Shown here piece by piece: positions 1 to 8,476 of a stretch of 64,000 nt of DNA. The notes below the pieces were generated by a model that saw only the letters and a list, made by a program, of their open reading frames with translations, searched no databases and had not been told where the DNA came from. Each line of letters starts with the position of its first letter. Positions within the stretch are counted from its first letter, which is position 1. Both the position numbers and the translations under genes were made by a program. The stretch is from Acidobacteriota bacterium (GTDB lineage Bacteria > Acidobacteriota > Thermoanaerobaculia > UBA5066 > Gp7-AA6), in assembly GCA_020199905.1 (NCBI GenBank), contig JAIVJS010000071.1:177501-241500 (forward strand), given 5' to 3'.

Positions 1-516
1 GAGGCTCTCGACCGTGTCCGCCGGCAGGATGGGAACCCGGGCCGCCAGCACCGGCGGACCGGTGTCCGTCCCCTCGTCGACGAAGTGGACCGTGCATCCG
101 GATTCGCTCTCCCCCGCGTCCAGAGCCTGTTTCTGGGGGTGGAGGCCGGGAAACCGGGGCAAAAGCGAGGGATGGATGTTCAGGATGCGGCCCCGGTCGC
201 GGGCGACGAACTCCGGCGAGAGAATCCGCATGTATCCCGCCAGGCAGACCAGGTCGGTCGCGGCCTCGTCCAGGACCCGGACGATCTCGCGCTCATGCGC
301 CTGCCGGCTCGAATGACGCGACCGGTCGATGAGAAACGCCGGAAGTCCGCGCCTTCGCGCGGCTTCGAGCCCGGCGGCTGCGGGGGTGTCGGAGATCACC
401 GCCACGATTTCCGCGTGCGGAATCGAGCCCGCGTCGATCGCGTCGGCGATCGCCTCGAAGTTGGAGCCCCGACCGGAGAGCAGGACGGCGAGACGCGCGC
501 GCGGGCCGCGTATCAC
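1..516 (-). CDS. purN: Phosphoribosylglycinamide formyltransferase (partial, C-terminus outside window)
   Basis: Third step of IMP synthesis: transfers formyl from 10-formyl-THF to GAR in the cytosol. The N-terminal Rossmann segment LAVLLSGRGSNFEAI is classic PurN, and the catalytic block ILNIHPSLLPRFPG (Asn and His of the N-x-H...D active site) follows, with HFVDEGTDTGP near the visible end. Start is the GTG at 516, which overlaps the stop of the upstream membrane protein by 4 bp (GTGA). About 172 codons are visible; the gene runs off the left edge. It belongs to the same minus-strand run as purF and purM. Identity is clear from motifs. Confidence 0.93.
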   Translation of the reverse strand, partial: MIRGPRARLAVLLSGRGSNFEAIADAIDAGSIPHAEIVAVISDTPAAAGLEAARRRGLPAFLIDRSRHSSRQAHEREIVRVLDEAATDLVCLAGYMRILSPEFVARDRGRILNIHPSLLPRFPGLHPQKQALDAGESESGCTVHFVDEGTDTGPPVLAARVPILPADTVESL

Positions 517-2102
517 GGCGAGGCGGGGCGCCGGGCGAACTCGACGAGGGTGGCGCTCTCGAGACGGCCTCTCCACTGCGAAACGCCAACCTCGGAATAG
601 GGCGCTCCCAGGGCCGCCCTCAAATTGCGCGAGATGGGCGAGTAGTTCATCGGTGGGCCGTACCAGTCGGCGTCCATGAGGAGAAAGAAGTGCGCTGGAG
701 CTTCGGAGCGGACGCGCTCGACCGCCCGCGGAACAAGCGATGGGGAGAGCCAGATCCCCGCATACTCCCGCCAGTCGAGCATCAACGCGGCCGGACCGAG
801 CGCCGCTCCGCGGATGACCGGAGCGCCGCCGCAGTAGTACCAGAGGGTCGATGCCAGATAGTCGGGAGTCACGAGGACCAGGTCGCCCTCTCGGACCATT
901 CGATGACGGCACAGAGACCGGATTCCGGACTTATCGAGGCTGGAGGGCGACTTGCGCAGGTCTTTCCGGAGCGTCGACGCGCCCGCGGCGAAATACCCCG
1001 CCAGCAGCGCAGCGACTGCGACTCGGAGGAGCGTCCGGCGGACGCGCGCACCGTCGGGGGCCAGCCGCAGGATCGCGCCGAAGAGACCGGCGGCCGCCAC
1101 GGCCGCAAGGGCGGCTGGAATCGCCAGGTAGCGGTTGGTCCCCGTGTAGAGACCCAGGAAGAGAGTGGTCCCGCTGGCGGCGGCGGTCGTCAGCAGAAAA
1201 CCGGACGCGTTCGGCCGTGTCCTCGCCCTGTGGACGATCACCGCGGCCGCCCCGGCAGCCATCGCGGCGGCCAGACCGACGGCCACCCACCTGCCGCCGA
1301 AAACCGGAAAGACGTCGACCATGCGGAGCGCCAGCATTTTCCAGCGCGCCGCGGCGCTCAACGGCTTCTGGTACGGGACGCCGGCTCGGAACTGGCTCCA
1401 CGCCGTCGGCACCCACACGGAAAAGACCGCTCCCGCGCACGCGCTCGCGGCGAACAGCAGGCGACCGGCATGACGGTAGGCCCGGTGAAGAAGGAGGGCG
1501 GTGCCGATCGCCCCGACCGAAGCCGCGACCAGCATCCCGGCCATGTGTGAATAGGCGAGGACCGACAGCGCCGCCGCGAGTGCGGCCCCCTGCCGAAAAC
1601 GAGCGGCCGTTCCGGCGCGCAGAATCCGACTCGTCAGAAGAACGGCGAGCGTTGCGAGCAGGATCGAAAGCGAATAGACGCGTAACTCGGCGAACAGTCG
1701 AATGAGGATCGGATTGCTGACCGCCAACGTCGCCGCGGCCACCGCGGCAAACGAGCCGAAGAGCTCGCCGGCGAGAACGACGATTCCGGCGACCGACAGC
1801 AGCGTGAACCCGGCCGCGATGAGCTTGAGCGGCATCTCGCGGAAGCCGACGATGCGTCCCACGACGGCGAGCGTCGCGTCGAAGAGCGGCGGCGTGTACT
1901 CGGTCGACAGCTGGCGATTCAGGAATTCGGCCGCGTTCGGCGCTTTCGCAACGTAGATGGCGGCGGCCTCGTCGCGCCACATCCCTTCCGAGACGAGCGG
2001 CCACCGTGTCAGCACGGCGTAGAGCGCCAGAGCGGGGAAGAAGGCGGCGAACGCCGCGCGGGCGATGCGCCCGGCCGGATCGCGGGCGCCCGCTGCCCGC
2101 AT
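513..2102 (-). CDS. GT39-like (ArnT/PMT-type) multi-pass membrane glycosyltransferase
   Basis: 529 aa, about a dozen hydrophobic segments after a short cytoplasmic N-terminus. The first periplasmic loop carries WRDEAAAIYVAK, the Asp-Glu motif typical of GT39/ArnT-like transferases that use polyprenyl-phosphate sugars. The last third (RSLCRHRMVREGDLVLV onward) is a soluble, presumably periplasmic domain. It would move a sugar onto a lipid or surface acceptor; donor and acceptor cannot be read from sequence. Start is the ATG at 2102; the reading frame stays open further upstream but that is out-of-frame purM. It follows purM by 83 bp and overlaps purN by 4 bp. Confidence 0.75.
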   Translation of the reverse strand: MRAAGARDPAGRIARAAFAAFFPALALYAVLTRWPLVSEGMWRDEAAAIYVAKAPNAAEFLNRQLSTEYTPPLFDATLAVVGRIVGFREMPLKLIAAGFTLLSVAGIVVLAGELFGSFAAVAAATLAVSNPILIRLFAELRVYSLSILLATLAVLLTSRILRAGTAARFRQGAALAAALSVLAYSHMAGMLVAASVGAIGTALLLHRAYRHAGRLLFAASACAGAVFSVWVPTAWSQFRAGVPYQKPLSAAARWKMLALRMVDVFPVFGGRWVAVGLAAAMAAGAAAVIVHRARTRPNASGFLLTTAAASGTTLFLGLYTGTNRYLAIPAALAAVAAAGLFGAILRLAPDGARVRRTLLRVAVAALLAGYFAAGASTLRKDLRKSPSSLDKSGIRSLCRHRMVREGDLVLVTPDYLASTLWYYCGGAPVIRGAALGPAALMLDWREYAGIWLSPSLVPRAVERVRSEAPAHFFLLMDADWYGPPMNYSPISRNLRAALGAPYSEVGVSQWRGRLESATLVEFARRPASP

Positions 2103-2185
2103 CGGACGCAGTCCCTCGCCACCGTGATCGCCCCGCCGGAAGAGCGCCCTCAGAGGAATCGCCCCGGAGCCCCGCGACGGACCCT

Positions 2186-3289
2186 TCAAGCGGGAGCGCG
2201 CTCGATCATCACCCGCCTCGCGCCGCCTGCCTTCACGTTCCCGATGGCAAACCATGGCGTCCCGGCGCCCTTCCAGGCGGAGACGACGCGCGGAAGATCC
2301 GCCGGGGCGACGAACACGACCATCCCGATTCCCATGTTGAAGACTCGATGCATCTCCTCGAAGGAGACTCTTCCCTCGCTTTCCATCACCTCGAACACCT
2401 CCGGCACGGGCCAGGCGCCCGAGCGGATTACGACGTCGACGCCTTCGGGAAGGACGCGCGGAATGTTGTCGTAGAAGCCGCCGCCCGTGATGTGGGCCAT
2501 CGCATGGACGAGGCCATGCTCGAGAAGCGGCTCCATCGCCTTCCGGTACGACAGGTGCGGCGCGAGCAGGGCGTCCGCGATCGACACGCGGCTCTTCGGA
2601 GTCAGGCGGTCCGCCGGCCCCCGGCCGAGGTCTTCGAAGAACACTTTGCGCGCCAGCGAATACCCGTTGGTGTGCAGCCCCGCCGACGGAAGCCCCAGCG
2701 CGATGTCGCCGGCGCGGACCCGTGAGCCGTCGAGGATCTTCTCCCGCTCGACGACGCCGACGATCGTGCCCGCGAGGTCGTATTCGCCGTCCGCGTAAAA
2801 CCCCGGCATCTCGGCCGTTTCGCCGCCTAGGAGCGCCGTGCCGTTCTCGCGGCATCCCCGGGCGACGCCGGCGATGACCTCGGCGAGAACGTCCGGCGCG
2901 ATCTTCCCCGTCGCGAGGTAGTCGAGGAAGAAGAGGGGTTGCGCCCCCTGCACCAGGATGTCGTTGACGCAGTGGTTGACGAGGTCGGCGCCGCAGCTGT
3001 CGTGGCGGCCCGTCTGGATCGCGACCTTCAGCTTCGTTCCGACTCCGTCCGTCGAGGCGACGAGGACGGGCTCGCGGAACGAGGCGAAGTCGGGGCGAAA
3101 TAGCCCGCCGAACCCCCCGACGTCGCCGAGAACGCCCGACGTGAAGGTCGACCGGATCGCGCCGCGGGCTCGGGCGAGGGCCGAAGCCTTCGCATCGATG
3201 TCGACGCCGGCCGCCGCGTAACGCGAGTCTTTCAAGACCCGGACATCATAGGACGGGGCGCGGGCGGCGGGCTCGTCCGAGGAGGTCAT
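2186..3289 (-). CDS. purM: Phosphoribosylformylglycinamidine cyclo-ligase (AIR synthetase)
   Basis: ATP-dependent ring closure of FGAM to AIR, fifth step of purine synthesis. 367 aa, normal length. Visible signatures: YAAAGVDIDAKASAL at the N-terminus, the ASTDGVGTKLKVA nucleotide/substrate loop, GADLVNHCVNDILVQGA, GLLGGETAEMPGFY, and AHITGGGFYDNIPR in the C-terminal half. ATG at 3289 overlaps the methyltransferase stop (ATGA). It sits between glycan-type genes rather than beside other pur genes. The frame upstream is open all the way into the GT2 gene, but this is a consequence of a deletion there, not part of PurM. Confidence 0.95.
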   Translation of the reverse strand: MTSSDEPAARAPSYDVRVLKDSRYAAAGVDIDAKASALARARGAIRSTFTSGVLGDVGGFGGLFRPDFASFREPVLVASTDGVGTKLKVAIQTGRHDSCGADLVNHCVNDILVQGAQPLFFLDYLATGKIAPDVLAEVIAGVARGCRENGTALLGGETAEMPGFYADGEYDLAGTIVGVVEREKILDGSRVRAGDIALGLPSAGLHTNGYSLARKVFFEDLGRGPADRLTPKSRVSIADALLAPHLSYRKAMEPLLEHGLVHAMAHITGGGFYDNIPRVLPEGVDVVIRSGAWPVPEVFEVMESEGRVSFEEMHRVFNMGIGMVVFVAPADLPRVVSAWKGAGTPWFAIGNVKAGGARRVMIERAPA

Positions 3290-4221
3290 GGCCCGGCGCG
3301 CGCTTCGGGCGATGAGCGCCTGGCGATTCCGAAGAGATTTCCGAGCGGGAGCCAGAGCGAAAGGCGCCCGAGGCGCCAACCGTCCGCGAGGCGCGTCCAC
3401 GGTTTCTTCAGCCGATCGGCCACGGGAACCAGGTGAAGCAGGTACTGAAGCGAACAGCGATTCCACGCGGTGCCGATCCGCTCGACGCGGAACCCTGAAG
3501 ATTCGAGCAGGCGCCTCAAAGTGCCCTTCCCGAAAAGAAAGGTGTGCTCGACGTCGACGATGGGGCTTTTCTCGCCGAGGACTCGCGCCGACATCGCTCC
3601 GACGTCGTGATTCAGGCAGAGAAGAAGCCCCCCGGGCTTCAGCATCTCGCACGCCGCTTCGAGCGCGCGCGCCGGATCGGGCAGGTGGTCGAGGACCTGA
3701 AACAGGCAGATGACGTCGAACGTTCCGGGCTCGAAGGCCCCCCGCCGGAACACTCCGGGCGCGATCCGGGGAGCAATGGCAGGAGACGCGGCGCGGATCG
3801 CGTCCGCGCTGGGCTCGATCCCACGGACGTCGCGGAAGCCCTGCCGCAGGGCCTCCTCCAGGAAAAAACCGTTTCCGCAGCCGATCTCCAGAAGCGATCC
3901 TTTTCCGCCGCCGAGCGCGACCGTTTCCCGGAGATAGCGCCCGTAGGTCGCCGCCAGGTTTTCCACCTCGCCCGCGTAATCGAAGCCGCTTTCCGCGTAA
4001 ATCTCGGCGAGCCGACGCGGGTCCGCGGCCGGATCCGAGCGGACCAGGCCGCACGACTGGCAGCGAACGAGGCGATAGTGGACGCCGTCGGGTTTTCGCC
4101 GGGCGGAGAAGATCTCGGGGCGGAGATCTTCCCGTTCGAGCCGCGCGGGGTAGATCTCGGAGGCGTTGCCTTCCCCGCCGCAGATGGCGCAGCGCGTGGG
4201 ATTGAGCCAGGTCTCGCTCAT
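3286..4221 (-). CDS. Class I SAM methyltransferase with N-terminal zinc ribbon
   Basis: 311 aa. Two CxxC pairs (C11/C14 and C54/C57, CAIC and CQSC) form an N-terminal zinc ribbon, followed by a Rossmann methyltransferase core with SAM motif LLEIGCGNGFFLE near residue 110 and the post-motif FDVICLFQVLDHLPDPARA. This architecture is common in methyltransferases of surface polysaccharide and antibiotic-sugar clusters. The overlap with GT2 upstream and purM downstream (both ATGA) supports co-translation with glycan genes. Substrate unknown; a sugar or lipid-linked glycan is the likely acceptor by context. Confidence 0.8.
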   Translation of the reverse strand: MSETWLNPTRCAICGGEGNASEIYPARLEREDLRPEIFSARRKPDGVHYRLVRCQSCGLVRSDPAADPRRLAEIYAESGFDYAGEVENLAATYGRYLRETVALGGGKGSLLEIGCGNGFFLEEALRQGFRDVRGIEPSADAIRAASPAIAPRIAPGVFRRGAFEPGTFDVICLFQVLDHLPDPARALEAACEMLKPGGLLLCLNHDVGAMSARVLGEKSPIVDVEHTFLFGKGTLRRLLESSGFRVERIGTAWNRCSLQYLLHLVPVADRLKKPWTRLADGWRLGRLSLWLPLGNLFGIARRSSPEARAGP

Positions 4222-5053
4222 TTCGGAGGCGCGGCGGGACGCGGCCCGGCGGGCGCGTTCCAGATGCTCTCGACGACGTAGGGCGGCCTCCGTTTGACCT
4301 CGTCGTAGATGTCGCGAGGAGCGAGACGACCACGATCACGAACGCCAGGACGTTGATCACGTCGAGCGGAACGTAGGAGAAGGAGAAGATCGCCTTCCGC
4401 GCCCACCCGATGTTTCTCAGGATCGAATTCGTCGAGCGGCCGAAGAGACGCTCGGGCCTCGTGTAGGGCACGCCGGCCTGAGAGAAACCGGCCCAGGCCC
4501 GCAGCCCCCGCACGAAGCGGTTGTTCTCCGGGAGGTCGTTCAAGACGTCGACGACCCTGCGGTCGATGAGCGCGAAGTCCCCTGCGTCGAGCGGCACGTT
4601 CACGTACGACATCGCGCGAAAGGCGCGGTAGAAGGACTTGTACGCGGCGTTCCAGAGCCAGCTCGCCTGCCGGCGCGTCCGGATTCCGTAGACGACGTCA
4701 TGGCCGGCCCGCCACTCTTCAAAGAACGCGGGAATCAGCTCGGGAGGATCCTGCAGGTCTCCGTCGAGCAGGATCACGGCGTCCCCGGTCGAGAGGCGCA
4801 TGCCGCTGGTGAACGCGTTCTGAGATCCGAAGGCGCGCGCGTGATTGATGACCACGACTCGCGAGTCGCGCGAGGCGAGCTCCTTGAGAACTTCCCTCGC
4901 GTCATCCGGGCTGCCGTCGTTGACGAAGATGATCTCGTAGTCGACGCCGAGCGTCCCGAAGACCTTCCGGAGGCGCTCGTACATGATCGGAACGGCCGGA
5001 GCGTCACGGTAGCAGGCGATCACGGCGGACAGCTTCGCGGGGCCGGACCTCAT
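4218..5053 (-). pseudogene. GT2 glycosyltransferase (DPM1/GtrB-like) with internal deletion and frameshift
   Basis: Polyprenyl-phosphate glycosyltransferase-type GT2. The GT-A domain is intact: SAVIACYRDAPAV, DYEIIFVNDGSPDD, and the donor-binding DGDLQDPPEL at residues 97-106. After the first C-terminal membrane helix (LDVINVLAFVIVVVSLLA) the frame breaks near 4,309-4,320. The family ending IYDEVKRRPPYVVES appears in another frame and ends at the TGA that overlaps the next gene by 4 bp. Family members normally have about 45-50 residues between these blocks, including the second helix and a GEYLGR-type motif. So some 140 bp appear to be missing. Read in its N-terminal frame, the gene has no stop before purM. 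Confidence 0.8.
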
Positions 5054-6018
5054 CGCGCGGCGGCGGAGAGCGTCCGGGTGGACGAGTTCTCCCGGCACCA
5101 CTCCACCATGCGGCGGAAGCCGGACTCGAAGTCCTCTTCCGCCGTCCAGCCGAGGTCTCTGCCTATCCGACGGGGGTCGGCGACCCAGGTGGTCGTATCC
5201 CACTTCCGATCGGGCATCGATCCCCACTCGGGCTCGCAGGAGAGCCCGAAGACGCGCCGCGCGATCTCGACGACCTCGCGCACAGTCGTCTGGCGCCCGG
5301 TTCCGACGTTGTAGACCGCCCCTCGCTCGCCCGACGCGGGCCGCCCTGCCGCGCTCAGATAGGCCCGGCAGACGTCCCTCGCCGAGACGTAGTCCCGGGC
5401 GACGTCGGGATGTACCAGGGGAGGAAGCGCTCCCGCGAGGCCGCAGCGGATGATCGTGGGAAGGAGCCGCCCGGGATCCTCCCAGGGGCCGTACACCGAA
5501 TAGAGGCGGAGAGTCGACACCGTCATCGCCGACGCCTGCGCGAGGTAGCGGCTGTACATCGTGGCGGACGCTTTCGTGAGCGCGTATTCGCTGTTGGGCT
5601 CGAGCCATTCGCCCTCGTCCGGCGCGTGGTCTTTGTAGCCGTACTCCGATGATGACCCGGTGTTCACGACGCTTTCGACGCCCGCCGCGAGGCTGGCTTT
5701 GAGCAGGTGGATCGTGCCGAGGACGTTGGTCGCCACCATCCGATCGACCGCGTCCTGCCAGGAGTACGCCCCGTAGACCGCGCAGTGGAAGACCCACTCG
5801 GGGCGGGAGCTCGCGAGAACCCGATCGACCGATTCCCGATCGCACAGGTCGCCCGGGTAGACCCGCGCGTGCTCGCGAATCGAATCGATCCGCCAGGTCT
5901 GGTCCTGATGGTGGGCGAACAGATGCACCTCGTGGCCCAGCTCCAGGAGGTGCCGCGACAGGTTGGCGCCGACGAACCCCGTCGCTCCCGTGACGAGGAC
6001 GCGCTTTCCTCTACTCAC
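5050..6018 (-). CDS. NAD-dependent epimerase/dehydratase (extended SDR, nucleotide-sugar)
   Basis: 322 aa extended short-chain dehydrogenase. Rossmann motif TGATGFVG at residues 10-17, NVLGT helix, a Ser triad at 122-124 and the catalytic YxxxK at Y145/K149 (YALTK), then LRLYSVYGPWEDPGR, the substrate-domain signature of UDP/GDP-sugar epimerases, dehydratases and reductases. Likely converts an NDP-hexose for the neighbouring glycosyltransferases; the exact reaction is not readable. GTG start at 6018 directly follows the TAG of the preceding methyltransferase; the stop overlaps GT2 (ATGA). Confidence 0.85.
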   Translation of the reverse strand: MSRGKRVLVTGATGFVGANLSRHLLELGHEVHLFAHHQDQTWRIDSIREHARVYPGDLCDRESVDRVLASSRPEWVFHCAVYGAYSWQDAVDRMVATNVLGTIHLLKASLAAGVESVVNTGSSSEYGYKDHAPDEGEWLEPNSEYALTKASATMYSRYLAQASAMTVSTLRLYSVYGPWEDPGRLLPTIIRCGLAGALPPLVHPDVARDYVSARDVCRAYLSAAGRPASGERGAVYNVGTGRQTTVREVVEIARRVFGLSCEPEWGSMPDRKWDTTTWVADPRRIGRDLGWTAEEDFESGFRRMVEWCRENSSTRTLSAAAR

Positions 6019-6735
6019 CTACTCACCGCGCTGTGCGACCTGGACGTAGACGGCGCAGCCGGCGGACCGCAACAGGGGCGTGCGCTCGAGCGCCGGCTCC
6101 AGGGCCTTCAACCCGCGGGCTACGGCGTCCGGGCAGAAGAACGGCACGAGACCGACAAAGCGGCGGGCGCGGACCGCCGCGCCGAGACCCTCCACCCACC
6201 GATCGAGCGCCGCCGGAGCGTAGGATTTCTCGCCGTGCTCCCGGTGATACCGGGAGAGTTTTTCGATGCACTTGAGAATCGGATTGTAGCCGTTCGGCTC
6301 GAGCACGATCAGAACCGGCGCCAGGCGAAGCGCCTCCCGCAGCGCGTCGATCGGACGTTCCAGGTGATGGAGGACGCCGCGCAGATGAGCGATGTCGAAG
6401 CTGTCGTCCGGCAGCGGGACGGAGTACGCGTCGTGAGCGGCGAAAGTGACCGGCTTCCCCGCCCCCTTCTGCGCCGCCAGGGCGATCGCCTCCCGGGCAG
6501 GATCGAAGCCGTAGATGCTCGCCGGCCTTCCGTCCCGCAGGAGATCCATCGTGTAGGTGCCGTCGCCGCAGCCGACGTCCAGGATCCTCTTTCCCTTGAA
6601 GTCCGCGGACTCGAGCGCGGCCGACGTCAGGCGGCGGTTCGCGAGCTCGCTGCTCAACTTCGCATTCGTCGTGTAGAGGTAACCGCGGTTGTGCGCGGCG
6701 TCGCGGTCGAAGGCGCCGACTCCGGAGTCCGTCAT
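6019..6735 (-). CDS. Class I SAM-dependent methyltransferase
   Basis: 238 aa. SAM-binding motif ILDVGCGDGTYTMDLL near residue 52, acidic loop at the end of strand 2 (YGFDPAREAI), PDDSFDIAHLRGVLHHLERP as motif II/III, then a family-typical EPNGYNPILKCIEKL segment. Methyltransferases with this ending are found in glycan and lipid modification loci. Overlaps the transketolase C-half upstream by 4 bp (ATGA). Acceptor unknown. Confidence 0.8.
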   Translation of the reverse strand: MTDSGVGAFDRDAAHNRGYLYTTNAKLSSELANRRLTSAALESADFKGKRILDVGCGDGTYTMDLLRDGRPASIYGFDPAREAIALAAQKGAGKPVTFAAHDAYSVPLPDDSFDIAHLRGVLHHLERPIDALREALRLAPVLIVLEPNGYNPILKCIEKLSRYHREHGEKSYAPAALDRWVEGLGAAVRARRFVGLVPFFCPDAVARGLKALEPALERTPLLRSAGCAVYVQVAQRGE

Positions 6736-7661
6736 CCCGCGACCGGGTGGAGCGCGTGCAGAGCAGTCTGCACGAGCGCCGCCCGCGAGAGACCGTGGGC
6801 CCGCTGCATGTAGTCCTGCCCGCCGAAGGGGCCGCGGAGGACACCCCGCACCCCGCACCGGACGAGGCGGCACGGCAGGCCGTGGTCGGCGATCGTTTCC
6901 GCAACCAGCGATCCGATCCCGCCGTTGACGGAGTGCGCCTCGACGGTGATCGCCAGGGGTACCCGCGAGAGCTCCGCGACCAGGTCCTCGACGGGCGCCG
7001 GCGTCACGCTCGCGACCACCACCAGGGAACACGAGACTCCCTGCCGCGCGAGCTCTTCGGCAGCGGCCGCCGCCTCGGCCGAGACGGCGCCCATAGCGAT
7101 CAACGCGACGTCGCTCCCCCGCCCGATCTTCTGGGCGCGCCCCAGCACAAATCGCCCGGCGAGCCCGGGCACGGTGGTGCGATCGTCCTTGCCGATCCGA
7201 TAGTAGACGGGACCGGGCAGCGCCCACGTCGCGAGAAAGGCCGATCGCGCCTGCTCGTGGTCCGCCGGAGCGATGCAGGTGATACCCGGCTGGGCGCGCA
7301 TGATCGCGACGTCCTCCAGGCCGTAGTGCGTCGGCCCCGCGTGACCGTACTCGAAGCCGCCGCCGACGCCCACGATGCGGACCGGGAGCTGGTGGAGGAC
7401 CGGACCGTTGCGGATGAACTCGTAGGGGCGCAGCGCCGCGAAGGTCACGATCGAGTACACGAAGGGGATGAAGCCCCCTTCCGCGAGCCCGGTCGCGACG
7501 CCGACCATGTTCTGCTCCGCGACCCCGACATTGAAGAAGCGCTTCGGGAATCGGGCAGCGAACGGCTCCAGAACGCTGTAGCCGAGGTCCCCGGTCAGAA
7601 GAACGATGCGGGGGTCCGTGTCGGCGAGCTCGATCAGGGTCTGGACGAACGCCGTTCTCAC
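6732..7661 (-). CDS. Transketolase, C-terminal subunit
   Basis: 309 aa, the pyrimidine-binding plus C-terminal domains of a split transketolase. Key landmarks are RFFNVGVAEQNMVGVATGLA (the Glu that activates TPP), GHAGPTHYGLEDVA, and PVYYRIGKD. GTG start at 7661 overlaps the stop of the N-terminal subunit (GTGA), so the pair is translationally coupled and should form an alpha2beta2 enzyme. Split transketolases inside glycan clusters often make a special branched or keto sugar rather than serving the pentose pathway; that assignment is inference from context. Confidence 0.88.
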   Translation of the reverse strand: MRTAFVQTLIELADTDPRIVLLTGDLGYSVLEPFAARFPKRFFNVGVAEQNMVGVATGLAEGGFIPFVYSIVTFAALRPYEFIRNGPVLHQLPVRIVGVGGGFEYGHAGPTHYGLEDVAIMRAQPGITCIAPADHEQARSAFLATWALPGPVYYRIGKDDRTTVPGLAGRFVLGRAQKIGRGSDVALIAMGAVSAEAAAAAEELARQGVSCSLVVVASVTPAPVEDLVAELSRVPLAITVEAHSVNGGIGSLVAETIADHGLPCRLVRCGVRGVLRGPFGGQDYMQRAHGLSRAALVQTALHALHPVAG

Positions 7662-8452
7662 GCCCCCTCCACCTCGGCGGTCGCCTGCCGGTACTCGGCA
7701 TCCGACATCGGCCAGTAATGCCACTTGATCTGCCTCTCCATGAAAGAGACGCCCTTGCCGAAAGTGGTCTTCGCGAGGACGACGTGCGGAGATCCTTCGG
7801 TAGCGAGCCCGTTGACGGTCTCGCAGAGCGCGGCGACATCGTGGCCGTCCACTTCGTGCACGTCCCAACCGAACGCCCGCCAGCGCTCCGCCATCGGGCT
7901 CATCGACAGCACGTCTTCGGTGTGGCCGAAGGCCTGCTGGCCATTCAGGTCCACGATGGCGGTCAGGTTGGCCAGCCGGTGGTGGGCGGCAAACATCACG
8001 GCCTCCCAGAGAGAGCCTTCGTTGCACTCGGCGTCGCTGACGAGAACGAAGACGCGATGGTCGAGCCCGTGCAGCCGCGCGGCAAGCGCCGAGCCCGCGC
8101 CGATCGGCAGCCCGTGTCCGAGGGAGCCCGTCGAGAACTCCACGCCGGGAAGCGCGTGCTCCGGATGGACGCCCAGGAGGCTTCCGTCGGCGCAGAACGT
8201 CCGCAGAGCGTCGGCGCTCAGCCAGTTCTTCAGATGCAGGGCGGCGTAGAGCGCCAGGGCCGCGTGCCCCTTCGAGAGAATGAAGCGGTCGCGCTCCCGA
8301 TCCTCCGGATGCGTCCCGCGCAGGATTCGGCCATACAGCGCGGCGACGATCTCGGCAATCGAGAGCGCGGACCCGATGTGTCCGACGTTTGCTCTCTTCG
8401 ACTGTTCGAGGACAATCCTGCGGATCTGCCGCGGCGAGACGTTTCCGTCCAT
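7658..8452 (-). CDS. Transketolase, N-terminal (TPP-binding) subunit
   Basis: 264 aa. Diphosphate-binding domain with GHIGSALSIAEIVAALYG, RFILSKGHAALALYA, GSLGHGLPIGAGSALAARL, and the Mg/TPP motif SDAECNEGSLWEA (a variant of GDGExNEG) ending in a NGQQAFG block. ATG at 8452 is 24 bp downstream of the preceding membrane protein gene. Together with the following gene it makes one complete transketolase. Confidence 0.9.
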   Translation of the reverse strand: MDGNVSPRQIRRIVLEQSKRANVGHIGSALSIAEIVAALYGRILRGTHPEDRERDRFILSKGHAALALYAALHLKNWLSADALRTFCADGSLLGVHPEHALPGVEFSTGSLGHGLPIGAGSALAARLHGLDHRVFVLVSDAECNEGSLWEAVMFAAHHRLANLTAIVDLNGQQAFGHTEDVLSMSPMAERWRAFGWDVHEVDGHDVAALCETVNGLATEGSPHVVLAKTTFGKGVSFMERQIKWHYWPMSDAEYRQATAEVEGA

Positions 8453-8476
8453 GCGACTCCCCCCGGGCGATACTGA

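Noticed and set aside
2186-5845. 1,219-codon open frame on the minus strand suggesting a giant GT2-PurM fusion
   Set aside because: It crosses a whole overlapping methyltransferase gene in another frame; the real GT2 end and purM start both show 4-bp overlaps, so the open frame results from a deletion plus high GC.
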